A DNA stretch of 64,000 bases, from contig CM030358.1 in assembly GCA_017893485.1 (NCBI GenBank), forward strand, positions 153,277,368 to 153,341,367. Reading direction: 5' to 3'. Source of the stretch: Hemerocallis citrina (lineage: Eukaryota > Streptophyta > Magnoliopsida > Asparagales > Asphodelaceae). Position 1 is the stretch's first letter. Each line of letters begins with the position of its first letter. Of the stretch, positions 21,246 to 35,595 are shown piece after piece. Made by a program: the position numbers and the translations under genes. The notes under the pieces are model-generated. The model worked only from the letters and a program-made list of their open reading frames with translations. It ran no database searches and was not told where the DNA came from.

Positions 21246-21847
21246 GTCTTGGTGACAGTCGACCGCACCCCCTGACCGCTCGTTGTACTAGGAAGTCAGA
21301 GAGTGGTACGATCGACCGGTCTTCTTGGACGGTCGACCGCCCACAGCGCTGTGTTCAGTTTTGGGCCTCGATTTGTTAGGTCGGTTCAGCCAAATCTTCA
21401 ACTCTAAGTTAGATCGTGCGGGTCCTATTCAGTTATTTCTTTTCCAGGTTTTATCGGACGACTGAGGATCAAGATTAGACCTAGGTTTTCTCTCTATTCT
21501 TCTATATATATTGTAAACTCTTTCAATATGAAAGGTGGTACTTCATAGATTCTTTTCTCCATTGCAAAGATTGTCTCGAGAGAGAGATAGTTCTTGGTGG
21601 GTGAGTTTAATTTCTTATGTCAAGTGAATCAGTAACTCCTTGTAATCTCCTCTAGTTGAGTATCAGGTCTCCCTATATTTGGATTAAGCAAAAGCTAACC
21701 AGGATAAGTCATCGTTGTTGTGTTTGTGTTAGTTTGGTGGATCTACTTGCTTGCTCAATTTATTCGCCTCGTCAACTTCGACTTCCTCATTGCTCTAATT
21801 AGTTCCACTGCGACCATAGAACGTTTGTTGACGCTCCAATCCCAACA
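21246..21847 (+). repeat. 3' LTR of Copia copy C, right part
   Basis: Continues the LTR after the nested insertion and closely matches 14142-14761; ends CCCAACA. Confidence 0.93.
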
Positions 21848-22347
21848 CATAGACCATGGGAGATAATATTTGAGGCATATTTTCTATTAGTAACTACACG
21901 AATACTCCAAAGATCAGGATTATTAGACTTGCATTTTACATATATATTCTAACAAATCAAGTCAACAATCTAAACAGAAATGCCTTTTCTTTTTAAAATT
22001 CATCATATAGTCTTTTGTTAATAAATAACTACTAACTGCACATGCGATGGACGTTTGAACTATTATTATTTTATATAGTAAATAATAAGTTCTTTCTTTG
22101 CTCATCAAATACTCTCTACAAATTACTCATATTGTCATAAATTTTTATTTTATACGAGTGACACTTATGTATATAATTATGTCGTAAATATATTTAAACT
22201 TTGAGAGTATTATGGCAACTAACAACAGTCGAGTAAATGAATGGTTAATATAACTTCCACTTAAAGATAAATGGTTGAGATTAGATGGTTGAATGAATGT
22301 CTACAAATTACAGGTTGTCTACAAATGACAACCCAACTCTCCCATTA
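21848..22347. other. AT-rich DNA, possibly old Helitron-like sequence
   Basis: No gene. A 'gcacatgcgatggacgttt' hairpin-like motif (22037) resembles those in the neighbouring Helitron-like pieces. Confidence 0.4.
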
Positions 22348-22559
22348 TCTATACTATTATTAACTAGTAATTAACTAGTAATTTACACGTGCGATGCACG
22401 TTTTAATAATTTCAAAAAATTAAAATAAAAAACTCTGACGTAGGGAGGATTTGAACCGGAAACTTTCTTTATATTAGTTATGTACGCGCGTTGCACATGT
22501 TGATAGAATGACACAATGACAAATGACACTAAGGCCTTCTCCCATTATAATATTAGAGA
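22348..22559. mobile_element. Short Helitron-like element or fragment
   Basis: Left end TCTATACTATTATTAA, then a 'cacgtgcgatgcacgtt' hairpin; right end 'cccattataatattagaga', whose reverse complement again starts TCTCTA. A tRNA-like 'ggatttgaacc' block lies in the middle. The TC start and GC-rich hairpins fit plant Helitrons; exact borders are uncertain. Confidence 0.55.
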
Positions 22560-22808
22560 TTATTAAGCAAAGCTCTATTTTGGCGGTTTTTTACTATCAT
22601 GCCCTCATAAATATAAAAGGCTGAAAAAAATTATAGGGTTAATATCTGATGTCAGAAATGTAATTTGCATGTATTGGAAAGATAATTAATATACTTAGAT
22701 TTGCATGTCTGTCTGCATAGATTTGGAAAAATAATTAATAGTATAGATTTGCATGTACTTGCATGCACAATTTATTCATAAGAAAGTTTCCTTCTATCAA
22801 AGCCACTA

Positions 22809-23706
22809 GGTAGTGTTTGGCCCAGCTTAAAATTAGCTTATCTTCTTCTTTAGAAGGAGAAGCTAGGCCAAACACATATTTCGAAAAGCCCAAAAAAAGT
22901 AGAAGTAGCTTTTTTTTATAAAGAAAATGAGCTCCAAAAGAAGCCCTCCAGATCTACTTCTGGCTTCTCCTTTTCTCTTCTTTTCTACCATTCTCTTTTC
23001 TTATCCCTTCACGTATCAAACCCAAACCCTGAAATCAAAAAAAATTCCCCCTTCCCCTTCCCCTTTCTTTCCTCGCCGAACAGACCTTGGTCAACATCGA
23101 CGTGGTCAAAGTCGAGAAATCGAACAAGTAAACCAAGCTCATCTTCGAAACTCGAACCCCAACGAAAATAGACATGAAAACCCCAAAGTTAAATAATACA
23201 GGCACTGAATGCAAACGATTTGGTCCAGAATCAGCCATGGATCAAATACCACCGCTCAATAGAACATGATTTCTTCCTTCGAAAAGGAATCTTCCAAAAC
23301 CTTGAGATGAAGCTTTCCCTAATTCGACCGAGATTCTCTCATGACGATGACCTGAATATAGATCTCAAGCAAATTGGATGGATTGGATGTCCTTGAGATT
23401 CGAAATTGTGATTTTTTTTTTTAGTTTGAGATGTTATTAGGGATCGAGAAGAAGAAGAAATTGGGGAAATTAGGGATTGCGTGCAGTAGGGTTTGCCGGT
23501 TCGGTTTGTACCTACCGTCGGTGACGGCGAAGTCTTGTTGGCTATTTGGCACGTAAAGTGCACGTATATAAGTTCTATTGGTATGTAAAGTTTAAAAAAA
23601 AGCTGACTATCCAAACAGCTTCAGCTTTTAATTTCAAAGCTCTACTTTCTGACTTCTCCTTCTGAAGTAGCTTTAAAGTCCAAAAAAAGCTAGGCCAAAC
23701 GCACCA
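22809..23706. mobile_element. Non-autonomous TIR element with subterminal hairpins (about 0.9 kb)
   Basis: The left end 'gtgtttggcccagctt' is mirrored at the right end by 'aagctaggccaaacgc'. A further inverted copy, 'aagctaggccaaacac', closes a hairpin within the first 70 bp, and 'aagctgactatccaaacagc' lies inside the right end. The superfamily is uncertain (Harbinger- or hAT-like TIR) and no TSD is clear. The 22927-23196 frame begins in a pyrimidine-rich segment; I cannot support it as a gene. Confidence 0.6.
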
Positions 23707-24039
23707 TCTTTAACGTTATTAATGGTTATAATCCATTGTTATTAATCGTTTCGAAGAGAAACATGCAAAAACTGACTCTTGGCAATTTGCAGCAAGAAAT
23801 GACAATTTTTTTTATTGTTACTCCTTATTATGAACTTTTTTTCATTCGTATTCTTAATATTCATTTGTTTCAAATATAAGATGTGGTAAATTGCTTTTCA
23901 TCTTTGTTTTATTTTCCTCCCATAAGTTAGGAGATGATAGATTTTCAAGCCATCACTTGTGGGATGAATGAATTACAAATAAAAGTGTTAGATTTGGAAG
24001 GGTTGTTGTGTGCAAAATTAGTAACGGAGATTTTTACCA

Positions 24040-24408
24040 AAACTAATATTTTTCACGAGCGATGCACGTTTTAGCACGTCCGATTTAAGTGTAAAAAATT
24101 TTTTGGAGTTGGACGTGCGTTGCACGTAATTGAAAAAATATTTTGAAGAAAAAGCTAAAATTTTTACACGTGTTTATAAGTAGAATTTGAGTTGTATGTG
24201 CAACATATGTGTATGTTCAGTGTTAAAAAAATATTTTAAAATTGTTTTGAACGTGCGTTGCACGTTTTAAATAGGTGAATTTTTATTCAATTTGTTTGTT
24301 TTTGTTGTAATTAATGGGAGAGTTGAACTTGCATGTACAACACACGGGTTTATATGTTGACAACATTACAACTCCAACTCTCCCATTATAATATTAGAGA
24401 TTATTATA
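24040..24408. mobile_element. Helitron-like fragment with repeated ACGTGCGTTGCACGT hairpins
   Basis: Three hairpin motifs (24058, 24112 and 24250) and a right end 'ctctcccattataatattag' of the same type as 22559. Likely an internally repeated or nested Helitron-like relic. Confidence 0.5.
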
Positions 24409-24424
24409 TATTATATTATAGATA

Positions 24425-24612
24425 GATAGATATAGATAGATAATTTACACGCGTGATGCACATTTAATATATTTATAAAAAAATTAAAGTAAAAAATATG
24501 ACGTAGTGAGGACTAGAACCTGAGACCTCTTCATATTAGTTATGCACGTGCAATGCACACGTTAGTAGATTTACAAATGAGACTAAGGCCTTCTCCAATT
24601 ATAATATTAGAG
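24425..24612. mobile_element. Helitron-like fragment related to 22348-22559
   Basis: It shares 'aatttacacgcgtgatgcac', 'gacgtagtgaggactagaacc' and 'aaggccttctcc...ttataatattagaga' in the same order as the 22348 copy. The two are diverged copies of one family. Confidence 0.55.
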
Positions 24613-24649
24613 ATAAAAAAAGTTCATAATGTACTTGAGACTTATTGTA

Positions 24650-25513
24650 GAAAATTTTGCCGTACTGCCCCACTTTTTGAAAATATTTGGCACATTGTCC
24701 CACTTCCAAAAATAATTAGCGATCTGCCCCTGTTTAGGACACGTCAGCATAAACCGTTATTGGAAATAACGACATAGGTTATTTATGTGCAGTTACTTCC
24801 AATAACGGCATCTATTTTACATTTTTTTTCATGTCGTTATTTGGAATAACAGCATCAGTATATTTCTCTTACAAGTGTGAATCTTCTAACTTTAAAAAAT
24901 TCTAAGTGTGAAAAAAACTTATAAATAATGCCGTTATCTTGAATAACGGCATTCGAATGACTGATGTCGTTATTGGAGATAACGGCATCAGTTATATATA
25001 AATGAACTCTTGCCGTTGTTTGGAAACAGAGAGAATGAATAATAAGTTTTTTTAAAAAAATTATAACTGACCAAATAACGGCATCAGTTATAATTTTTTT
25101 ATTTTTTATTTAACTTATTCGTCAGAGATGATGAATAATAAGTTACTTTTTTATATATAAAAAAATTATAACTGATGTCGTTATTCCAAATAACGGCATC
25201 AGTATTGAGAATTCCGTTATTTGAAATTACGGCATCTGTTATAAGGTTTTCACACTTGCAATTTTTTCTCTAAATGGAGACTACAAGCTGTCGAAAAACA
25301 AAATAACCTATGCCGTTACTCCAAATAACGGCATGACATTTTTTTTAAATATAGATGCCGTTATTGAAAATAACGGCACGTAAATAACCTATGCCGTTAT
25401 TTTCAATAACGATTTATACTAACGTGTCCTAAACAGGGGCAGATCGCTAATTATTTTTGGAAGTGGGGCAGAGCGCTAAATATTTTCAAAAGGTGGGGCA
25501 GTACAAAATTTTC
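24650..25513. mobile_element. Mutator-like (MULE) non-autonomous element with palindrome array
   Basis: Flanked by the perfect 9-bp TSD CTTATTGTA (24641-24649 and 25514-25522), the hallmark length for Mutator-like elements. Terminal inverted repeats of about 120-130 bp start GAAAATTTTG and contain 'tactgccccac', 'tttgaaaatattt' and 'ttaggacacgt' on both arms. The roughly 650-bp core contains about a dozen half or full palindromes with arms CCGTTATT and AATAACGG. It has no coding capacity. It ends 244 bp beyond the WRKY stop codon. Confidence 0.92.
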
Positions 25514-25756
25514 CTTATTGTATGGTACAGATAGAAAGTAATTTAATTAGCATGCATGATTTAAGGATAGCTTATAAATGGCCAATTAATCAAATGTATG
25601 ATCTTCCCAATCCAAAAAATATTTACACTTTAGCCTCCGGGGGTTTCCTTAAACGGGTTTCCTTAAAAAGCAGCATCGACAAGTATAAATAAAGAAACAA
25701 ACAAAGCAAATATTATGTCCCAACTCATCTTAATTATTTCTAGTATTCCCTAGCTA

Positions 25757-30063
<4,307 letters not shown>

Positions 30064-30480
30064 AACCTAGGTCTCCTTCTCTCAATCTCTTCTTGTATTA
30101 CTTCTTCTTTATCTAACCTTTGCAATCCTAGCTTTGATTATAAAGACCAAAACTATTTATCTCTGACTTCCAAATTAAACTTCAATCCTAGTTTTTTTTA
30201 TGCCACAAAAGCAAAATGTCAACAACAACAAGTGACCAACTACAAGAAGCAAAAGAAGGAAAAAAACAAGATTATTTTTTGGTTTTCAACGTGTGAGACA
30301 TGTTGTTTGGGGTGTCATTAGCCGCACTGCCCGGGGTTTTCTTTGAAATCGCTCTCACTTGTGACCTAATAATAATTTTAATTTTGATCAAGTCAAAGTC
30401 AAATAATCCAAAAGAGTTGACTGGCTTAGATCTAATACGTGGGCCCCATTTTTAATTCTGATTTCACACAAATATCTATA
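30064..30480 (-). promoter_or_regulatory. WRKY 5' leader and proximal promoter
   Basis: On the minus strand a pyrimidine/purine-rich leader precedes the ATG. 'gataaatag' (about 30153-30160) and 'tttataatc' (about 30135-30143) are possible TATA-like boxes. The natural promoter is cut at about 30485 by a LINE insertion, leaving about 420 bp of host sequence. Confidence 0.5.
30391..30422. promoter_or_regulatory. Cluster of three W-boxes upstream of the WRKY gene
   Basis: AGTCAA at 30391-30396 and 30397-30402 (reverse complements of TTGACT) and TTGACT at 30417-30422. All match the W-box TTGAC[C/T] and lie about 330-360 bp upstream of the start codon. Such clusters are typical of WRKY-regulated, often self-regulated, WRKY promoters. 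Confidence 0.65.
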
Positions 30481-30511
30481 GTTTTGGACCAATAAGGTCA
30501 CCTATGAACGG

Positions 30512-30970
30512 TTGGCCGTCCACAACAAACTCCTCACGGTCCAGGTTCTTAACAAGAGGAATTTAGCGTGGGGCCAGCCCTGCATCCTCTGTTTGGAGGC
30601 TCCCGAAAACGTGGACCATCTTTTCGTAGTGTGCCCTTTCATAAAGCCTCTTTGGAAGCTGGTATCTCTGGCTTGGTCCAATCCTTCCCTTCCGCCCAAT
30701 CTTCTTTCTTGCTGGAATTCTCCTTCGTGTCTTCCTAAATTTAGCAAGAGTTGGCTCCTATCCGTCCATTTAATCATTTGGATTACTTGGAAGGAAAGGA
30801 ATAGCCGGATCTTCTCTCAAAAGGCTTCTCCTTCCTCCTCTCTCTTAGAGGAACTGATTTTTTTATTCAAATTCTGGACCTCGATTATCAAAGTAGAGAA
30901 GCGTCGGTTTTATCATGTCTACCGTTTAGACGAGTCTCTCTCAGTTCTTTCTAGGCTTAATGCTCTTTAG
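30512..30970 (+). pseudogene. LINE ORF2 C-terminal zinc-binding domain (zf-RVT)
   Basis: 152-codon frame reading 'LAVHNKLLTVQVLNKRNLAW', 'CILCLEAPENVDHLFVVC' (C-x2-C-x8-H-x4-C, the zf-RVT zinc site), 'PLWKLVSLAW' and 'IIWITWKERNSRIF'. The last is the W..W..RN.RIF signature of plant LINE tails. The reverse transcriptase and endonuclease are missing. Unlike the 507-1025 fragment, this covers the extreme C terminus, so the two are different remnants. Confidence 0.85.
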
Positions 30971-32085
30971 CTTTATTCGGTCGTTGACCCTAAGTTGGGC
31001 TTTTGTTTTCCTTACTGCACTTATTTCTCCATTGCACTAGCTGTGTGTTATTCGGTTTTCGTATTATTTCGTTCTCTTTTAATAATTTTTCCCTTCGGGC
31101 TCTTGCAGGAATGAGCGTTTCATTTATTGGTGCTAGTGGGCTCTCCCGTGGCCTTTTGTTTTTGGACTGTGGTTGGCGGAGTCCCTAGCGTTGCTAGTTT
31201 GCAGCCGGGTCTTCTTCTAACCATCAGCTTTTTGCTTACCATCGGCTTCTGGATTAGACTTTGGTTCTATGACTGTTGGTGTTTTTGCTCTTTAGCTCTA
31301 TGACTGTTGGCAGGTGGTTTTTTTTGGCTCTCTGGATGTTTTTGGCTTTTTGTGATATCAAGTTAGGTGGGTGAGCATGAGGTTGTAATCTTGTTGTTAT
31401 CTATCTCCTTGACTTGTTATCACTATGTTCAGACTATTCTCTCTCCATGATCATTAACCTATGTTTAGTTGTATGTTATTTGGAGTCTTGTTCTATTTCT
31501 CCTATGCGTGGTTTGTTCTTTTGCTGCCTGCTTGCTTTGTTATATAGCTTTTGGTCTGAGTTGCGATCCTAAGCTACTGGCTCCTCTGTGATGTTGAGCA
31601 TCTTGTTTAGTTGCACTTCAGTTTTATGATTTTGCCCTCTCATTTGTTTTTTGGGGGCCCTGCTCTGCGCCTTGGGCTTTTGCCCAGTCTTTCGGTCAGG
31701 TGTTGGTGTCGGGACCCGGCTCTTTCTCTGGTGTCTGGCTACGGTGCCCTCTTTGCCTGCCTTCGTGTCACTGCTCCCCCGGCTCTCTGTCCCGAAGGAG
31801 CCAGCTTTGTTTTCGTTTGGCCTACGACGAGGTCTGCCGATCGCTCAACTTCCTGCTCGCTTCGTGGTCGACCGAGTCTCCCTTCTCATTGTTTTGTATA
31901 TATTACTTTAGTGTTCTCTACCAGATTGTTGTAGTTTAGTTGAGTCTTCTTATTGTTTAATTTGTTTTACCTCTGGTAAAACCTTCCTTGTTGTCGCTGT
32001 ACAGTACTTTATTGTTTTATATATATATTTTTTGATCGGGCTGGAGTCGGTAGACTCTATCCATTTACATCAAAAATGAACTGGT
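30971..32085 (+). other. Probable LINE 3' UTR
   Basis: T-rich, GC-mixed DNA after the ORF2 stop. The open frames at 31611-31939 are overlapping and lack motifs. Nothing else recognised. Confidence 0.5.
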
Positions 32086-32088
32086 ATT

Positions 32089-32283
32089 AATTGATTGAGA
32101 AATACCACACATACATACATATGAGATTCTGCCTTAAATTTATATGAAATTTATCTTTTAGTGATTGATGGGTTCATTAATCACAAAAAATTAATGGGTA
32201 AGACCCAATAATCACTAAACGACAGGCTCCATATAAATTTAGAATAGAATCACATGTATGTATAACATTTCCTTGATTGACGA
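32089..32283. mobile_element. Foldback MITE-like element of about 195 bp
   Basis: The left arm ('ttgattgagaaatacc', 'acatacata', 'gagattctgcc', 'ttaaatttatatg', 'tttagtgatt') is repeated in inverted order on the right arm around a short centre near 32183. The whole can fold into one long imperfect hairpin. Confidence 0.7.
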
Positions 32284-32444
32284 GTATGATCTGACTAAAG
32301 TGCATGTCTTCTCAATTTTCTTTTTTATTTTCTTTTTTCTTCTTCTTTTTCTCTTTTTCCAATGGATGATTTACTGTTGAATTATTGACTTACATATCTT
32401 TTGATCTAAGTTCTTACAAACAGTGGAAGTTAAGGTGGTGTTGG

Positions 32445-33485
32445 CAGGGCCAGCTGGGCAACCGCCCAGGACCCACTTCAGGGGAGGGGCCCAATTTTTT
32501 TTAAGTATAATGTATTGATGGTCTTATAATTAATACAATGGATTAATGGGTTTGTGGGCCTAATTTAGTAATCTCTCTCTTCCAGTGTCACTTCAATTTC
32601 TTTAAAAAAAATTTTGATCCAACCTCTTCATTTTCTTCAAATTCTCTCTCTCTCTCACTTATTCAGTCACTCTCTCTATCCCCCCCTAAACAGACATAAA
32701 ATATTTATGTGCTAATTGTTTGATTGAAGAGACGATCTTTCGCGAAGCTGAATGCATGAAAGAGTTATAAAATCTTTAACAAAGTACCGGGTCGAACTAA
32801 TTTGTTCCTTTTCTGAATAGCAGAAACGTGGAGCTCCTAACACGATGGGCAGGGATGAAGATCAACACACTGGCGAAGTTGATCATCAGTTACCAGGGTA
32901 TCGCGTATCATTAGTCACTACCCAGGCTTCAAGGACTTCATCCACACTGTAGGTCTGAAGCACTGAAGCAGTATATTCCGATTCTTGAGGAAGTAGCCGT
33001 CATGCCTGGAACCTCTCATTACCCCAACCTGCAGAAACTGCATGATGTAACCAATATCATATACGAGTTCTTCAAAAAGTTCTAAGTAATTTGATGTGAT
33101 TTTCATAATAAAATTGCCATGTGTTTAATTAACTGAGATCTTTTCTGAGAGTTATGATGACTTATTCTTGAATTCTTACAGAGGTTATCCGTACTTTGTG
33201 CTTAGTTTTTTACTTGAGTGTGCAATATGCATATTGTTAAATGAAAGAAAATAGATGTACTTATAAATAAAACTTCAAGAGTCTATCTACATTATGTTTA
33301 CTATATCTGCTCTGTTAGTCTTTCTTAATGGAAACACTATCCTATCCATTGATGAATTTAAAATTTGATCTCTTGCCATGCATGCTTTTTAAGTAGTTAC
33401 CCTTAAATTTGACATAGATAGACTCATTAAAGGGCCCAATTTTTTTTTCCCGTCCAGGACCTCAAATATCTCAGGACCGGCCCTG
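32445..33485. mobile_element. Non-autonomous hAT element (8-bp TSD GGTGTTGG)
   Basis: Perfect 8-bp TSD (32437-32444 and 33486-33493) and short TIRs CAGGGCCAG / CCGGCCCTG, both diagnostic of hAT. Subterminal 'gggcccaatttttttt' occurs inverted at both ends. No transposase. The interior around 32850-33085 reads like fragmented coding DNA on the plus strand ('EALKQYIPILEEVAVMPGTS', 'NLQKLHDVTNIIYEFFKKF'). I cannot name the source gene. Confidence 0.88.
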
Positions 33486-34005
33486 GGTGTTGGTACCAGG
33501 AAGCACTAGATATTTTGCATAGAAGCTTCAAATATTGACAGTTATCGTATATCTTACACTAGCAATAAATCGCAGTTCCGAACTATAAGATCAATATCTA
33601 TGGATACTACTCAGCATCACAAGAAGCACAGATACAGAGTGGTCAGCATGGCTACGGTGTCGGAAGGTTTTATAACTACATTCAAACTAGTATCGTACAC
33701 ATGCACACGTGCACGTGGAAAAAATTGAAGGGATAATGAAAAGGGTAAAAAGAAAATAATTTCCAAACTGATCCACTTTCGAAAATATTTACCAAACTGG
33801 TCCACTGCCGAAAATATTTACCAAAGTTAGTCCATAACCCAACACGTGCGTTGCACGGGTTGGGTTAAGGACTAAGGGGTTCTCCCATTATAGTAGTAGA
33901 GATAAATAGTATCATATGTAATTTTTTTTTCAAAAGTGGAGTATGACCACCACATTTTATTAAGAATAATATAATATTATACAAACTCTCCCCGAATAGG
34001 AAATT
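33486..34005. other. Spacer holding a Helitron-like end
   Basis: No gene. 33838-33864 forms a 12-bp hairpin with one mismatch (CCCAACACGTGC / GCACGGGTTGGG, loop GTT). It is followed by 'tctcccattatagtagtaga' to about 33901, the same end type as the pieces at 22559 and 24408. Confidence 0.5.
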
Positions 34006-34010
34006 AATAT

Positions 34011-34471
34011 TGATGCGGCTTGTTTTTGGTGGGGGAGCAACAAGTGTGAGTTCTTTTAATTTGTGAAGTGGAAGGCACGGATCTCGACCTCGACTCGGGT
34101 CGGTTTCTTTAGGTCTGCTCGGAAGAGTTGCTGGAGCTCAGACGGCCGAGGTACCTGCAAAAGTTCTAGAAACACCCGAAGAGATCCCGACAACAGGTCC
34201 TCCGACGATCTAGTTAGTCACTGGAAAAAAGACTGAGCAACTAGGGTTCAAGTGGGAAAAGATTCATAACCTTTGAAAGTGCGAAGGGGGTTTGGTATTT
34301 ATAGGCAGGGAAAAACGGGTGCCTGAACCTGATGGGCCGGGTTAGACTCGTTTGTCTGTGGGCCTGAAGTGACAGAAGGCATGTTGGACCCGTTGACCTG
34401 ATGATCTGGGATAAGTAAAATCTGAGGAGATCCGACGGCCCTGATTAGGCCACGTCATCTACACCGCATCA
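34011..34471 (-). repeat. 3' LTR of the Tat element
   Basis: 461 bp, TGATGCGG...CCGCATCA with extended inverted ends. TATAAATACC on the minus strand near 34290-34300 is the likely TATA box. Confidence 0.95.
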
Positions 34472-34599
34472 TAAGCCCCCCACTCCTGGAGGGCTGTGTG
34501 AACCAGCCGTGGAGGAGTAGTTTTTCCTTGTGAGAAGTGCAGAGGGGAGTGTTATGCGAAGATGAGACGGAGAGTCCCTGAGGTGTTTGGGAATCAGTG

Positions 34600-35595
34600 C
34601 CGAGCCTAGCATGGTATACGGGTTGATCGAAGTCCGTGTCGAGCGCCGAGCTCAAGGGGTCGGTGCCGAGTGTCGAGCTAGGAGGGTCGAGACTGAGCAC
34701 GCCGAGCGCGCGAGGCGCTTTAAGACGGAAAGCATTGTTGATGGTCGAAGTTCATATCGAGCTCCGAGCTTGGGGTCGGCACCGAGCGCCTCGAATGAGG
34801 CATTTATGAGAGTCGTATCGATGCTCAAGGTTCATGCCGAGCTCCGAGCTCTTCGATAGAGGCATTTCATGGGAAAGCTGTGGCAGTGCTCGAAGTTTAT
34901 GCCGTGCTCCAAGGTTGGGGTCAGTGCCGAGCGCCTCGATTAAGGCATTTTATGAGATCCGTATCGATGCTCGAGGTTCATGCCGAGCTCTGAGTGCCTT
35001 GATAGAGGCATTTCATGGAAAAGTTGTGGCGGTGCTCGATGTTTATGCTGAGCTCCGAGCTTGGGGTTGGCGCCAAGCTCCTTATTTGAGGCAGTTTATG
35101 AGAAAGTTGTGGCGATGCTCGAAGTTCATGTTGAGCTCCGAGCTTGGGGTTGGCGCCAAGCACCTCGATTGAGGCATTTCATGAGAAAGCTGTGGCGGTG
35201 CTCGAAGTTTATGCCGAGCTCCTCGTTTGAGCCATTTTATGAGAAAGCTGTGTGGAGGCTCGGAGTTCATGCCGAGATCCGAGCTTGAGGTCGGTGCCGA
35301 GCTCCTTGATTGAGACATTTCATGAGAAAGTTGTGGCGGTGCTCGAAGTTTATGCCGAGCACCGAGCTTGGGGTTGGCGCTGAGCACCTCGATAGAGGCA
35401 TTTTGTGAGAGAAAGTCGTGGTGATGCTCGAAGTTCATGCCGAGCTCCGGCTTGCAGTCGGCGCCGAGCGCCTTGATTGAGGCATTTCATGAAAAATGGC
35501 TACATCGATGCTCGAGGTTCACGCCGAGCTCCGAGCTTAGGGTCGACACCGAGTGCCTCGATAGAGGCATTTTATTAGAGCAAGTTGTATCTGTG
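34600..35595. repeat. Tandem array A in the Tat 3' region (about 84-bp unit)
   Basis: About 11 diverged units built on 'tcatgccgagctccgagct', 'ggcgccgagcgcctcgattg' and 'aggcatttcatgagaaagc'. Lengths vary by indels. Confidence 0.9.

Larger units (their letters stand above)
14011..21847 (+). mobile_element. Second gag-protease-only Copia family, copy C, split by a nested insertion
   Basis: The 5' LTR is 14011-14761 and the 3' LTR starts at 16345. The latter is interrupted at 16476 by a 4.76-kb LTR-like element and resumes at 21246, ending at 21847. PBS ACTGGTATCAGAGC (initiator-Met type) follows the 5' LTR. The interior is only 1583 bp and encodes gag with a zinc knuckle and a protease ending in the 'NLYKLWG' GAG-pre-integrase motif. 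About 330 bp without recognisable domain lead to the 3' LTR. Integrase and RT are absent. LTR and gag sequences differ from copies A and B, so this is a separate family with the same architecture. No clear TSD was found. Confidence 0.88.
30485..32085 (+). mobile_element. 5'-truncated LINE: ORF2 tail plus 3' UTR
   Basis: Starts within the ORF2 zinc-binding region and runs through about 1.1 kb of T-rich 3' UTR to about 'ttacatcaaaaatgaa' near 32083. 5' truncation is usual for LINE insertions. No TSD was confirmed. It truncates the upstream region of the WRKY gene. Confidence 0.7.

Noticed and set aside
22430..22460. tRNA gene in the Helitron-like piece
   Set aside because: Single B-box-like phrase without the rest of a tRNA fold.
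31611..31939. Three overlapping plus-strand ORFs after the LINE ORF2
   Set aside because: Compete in different frames, no motif; most likely LINE 3' UTR.
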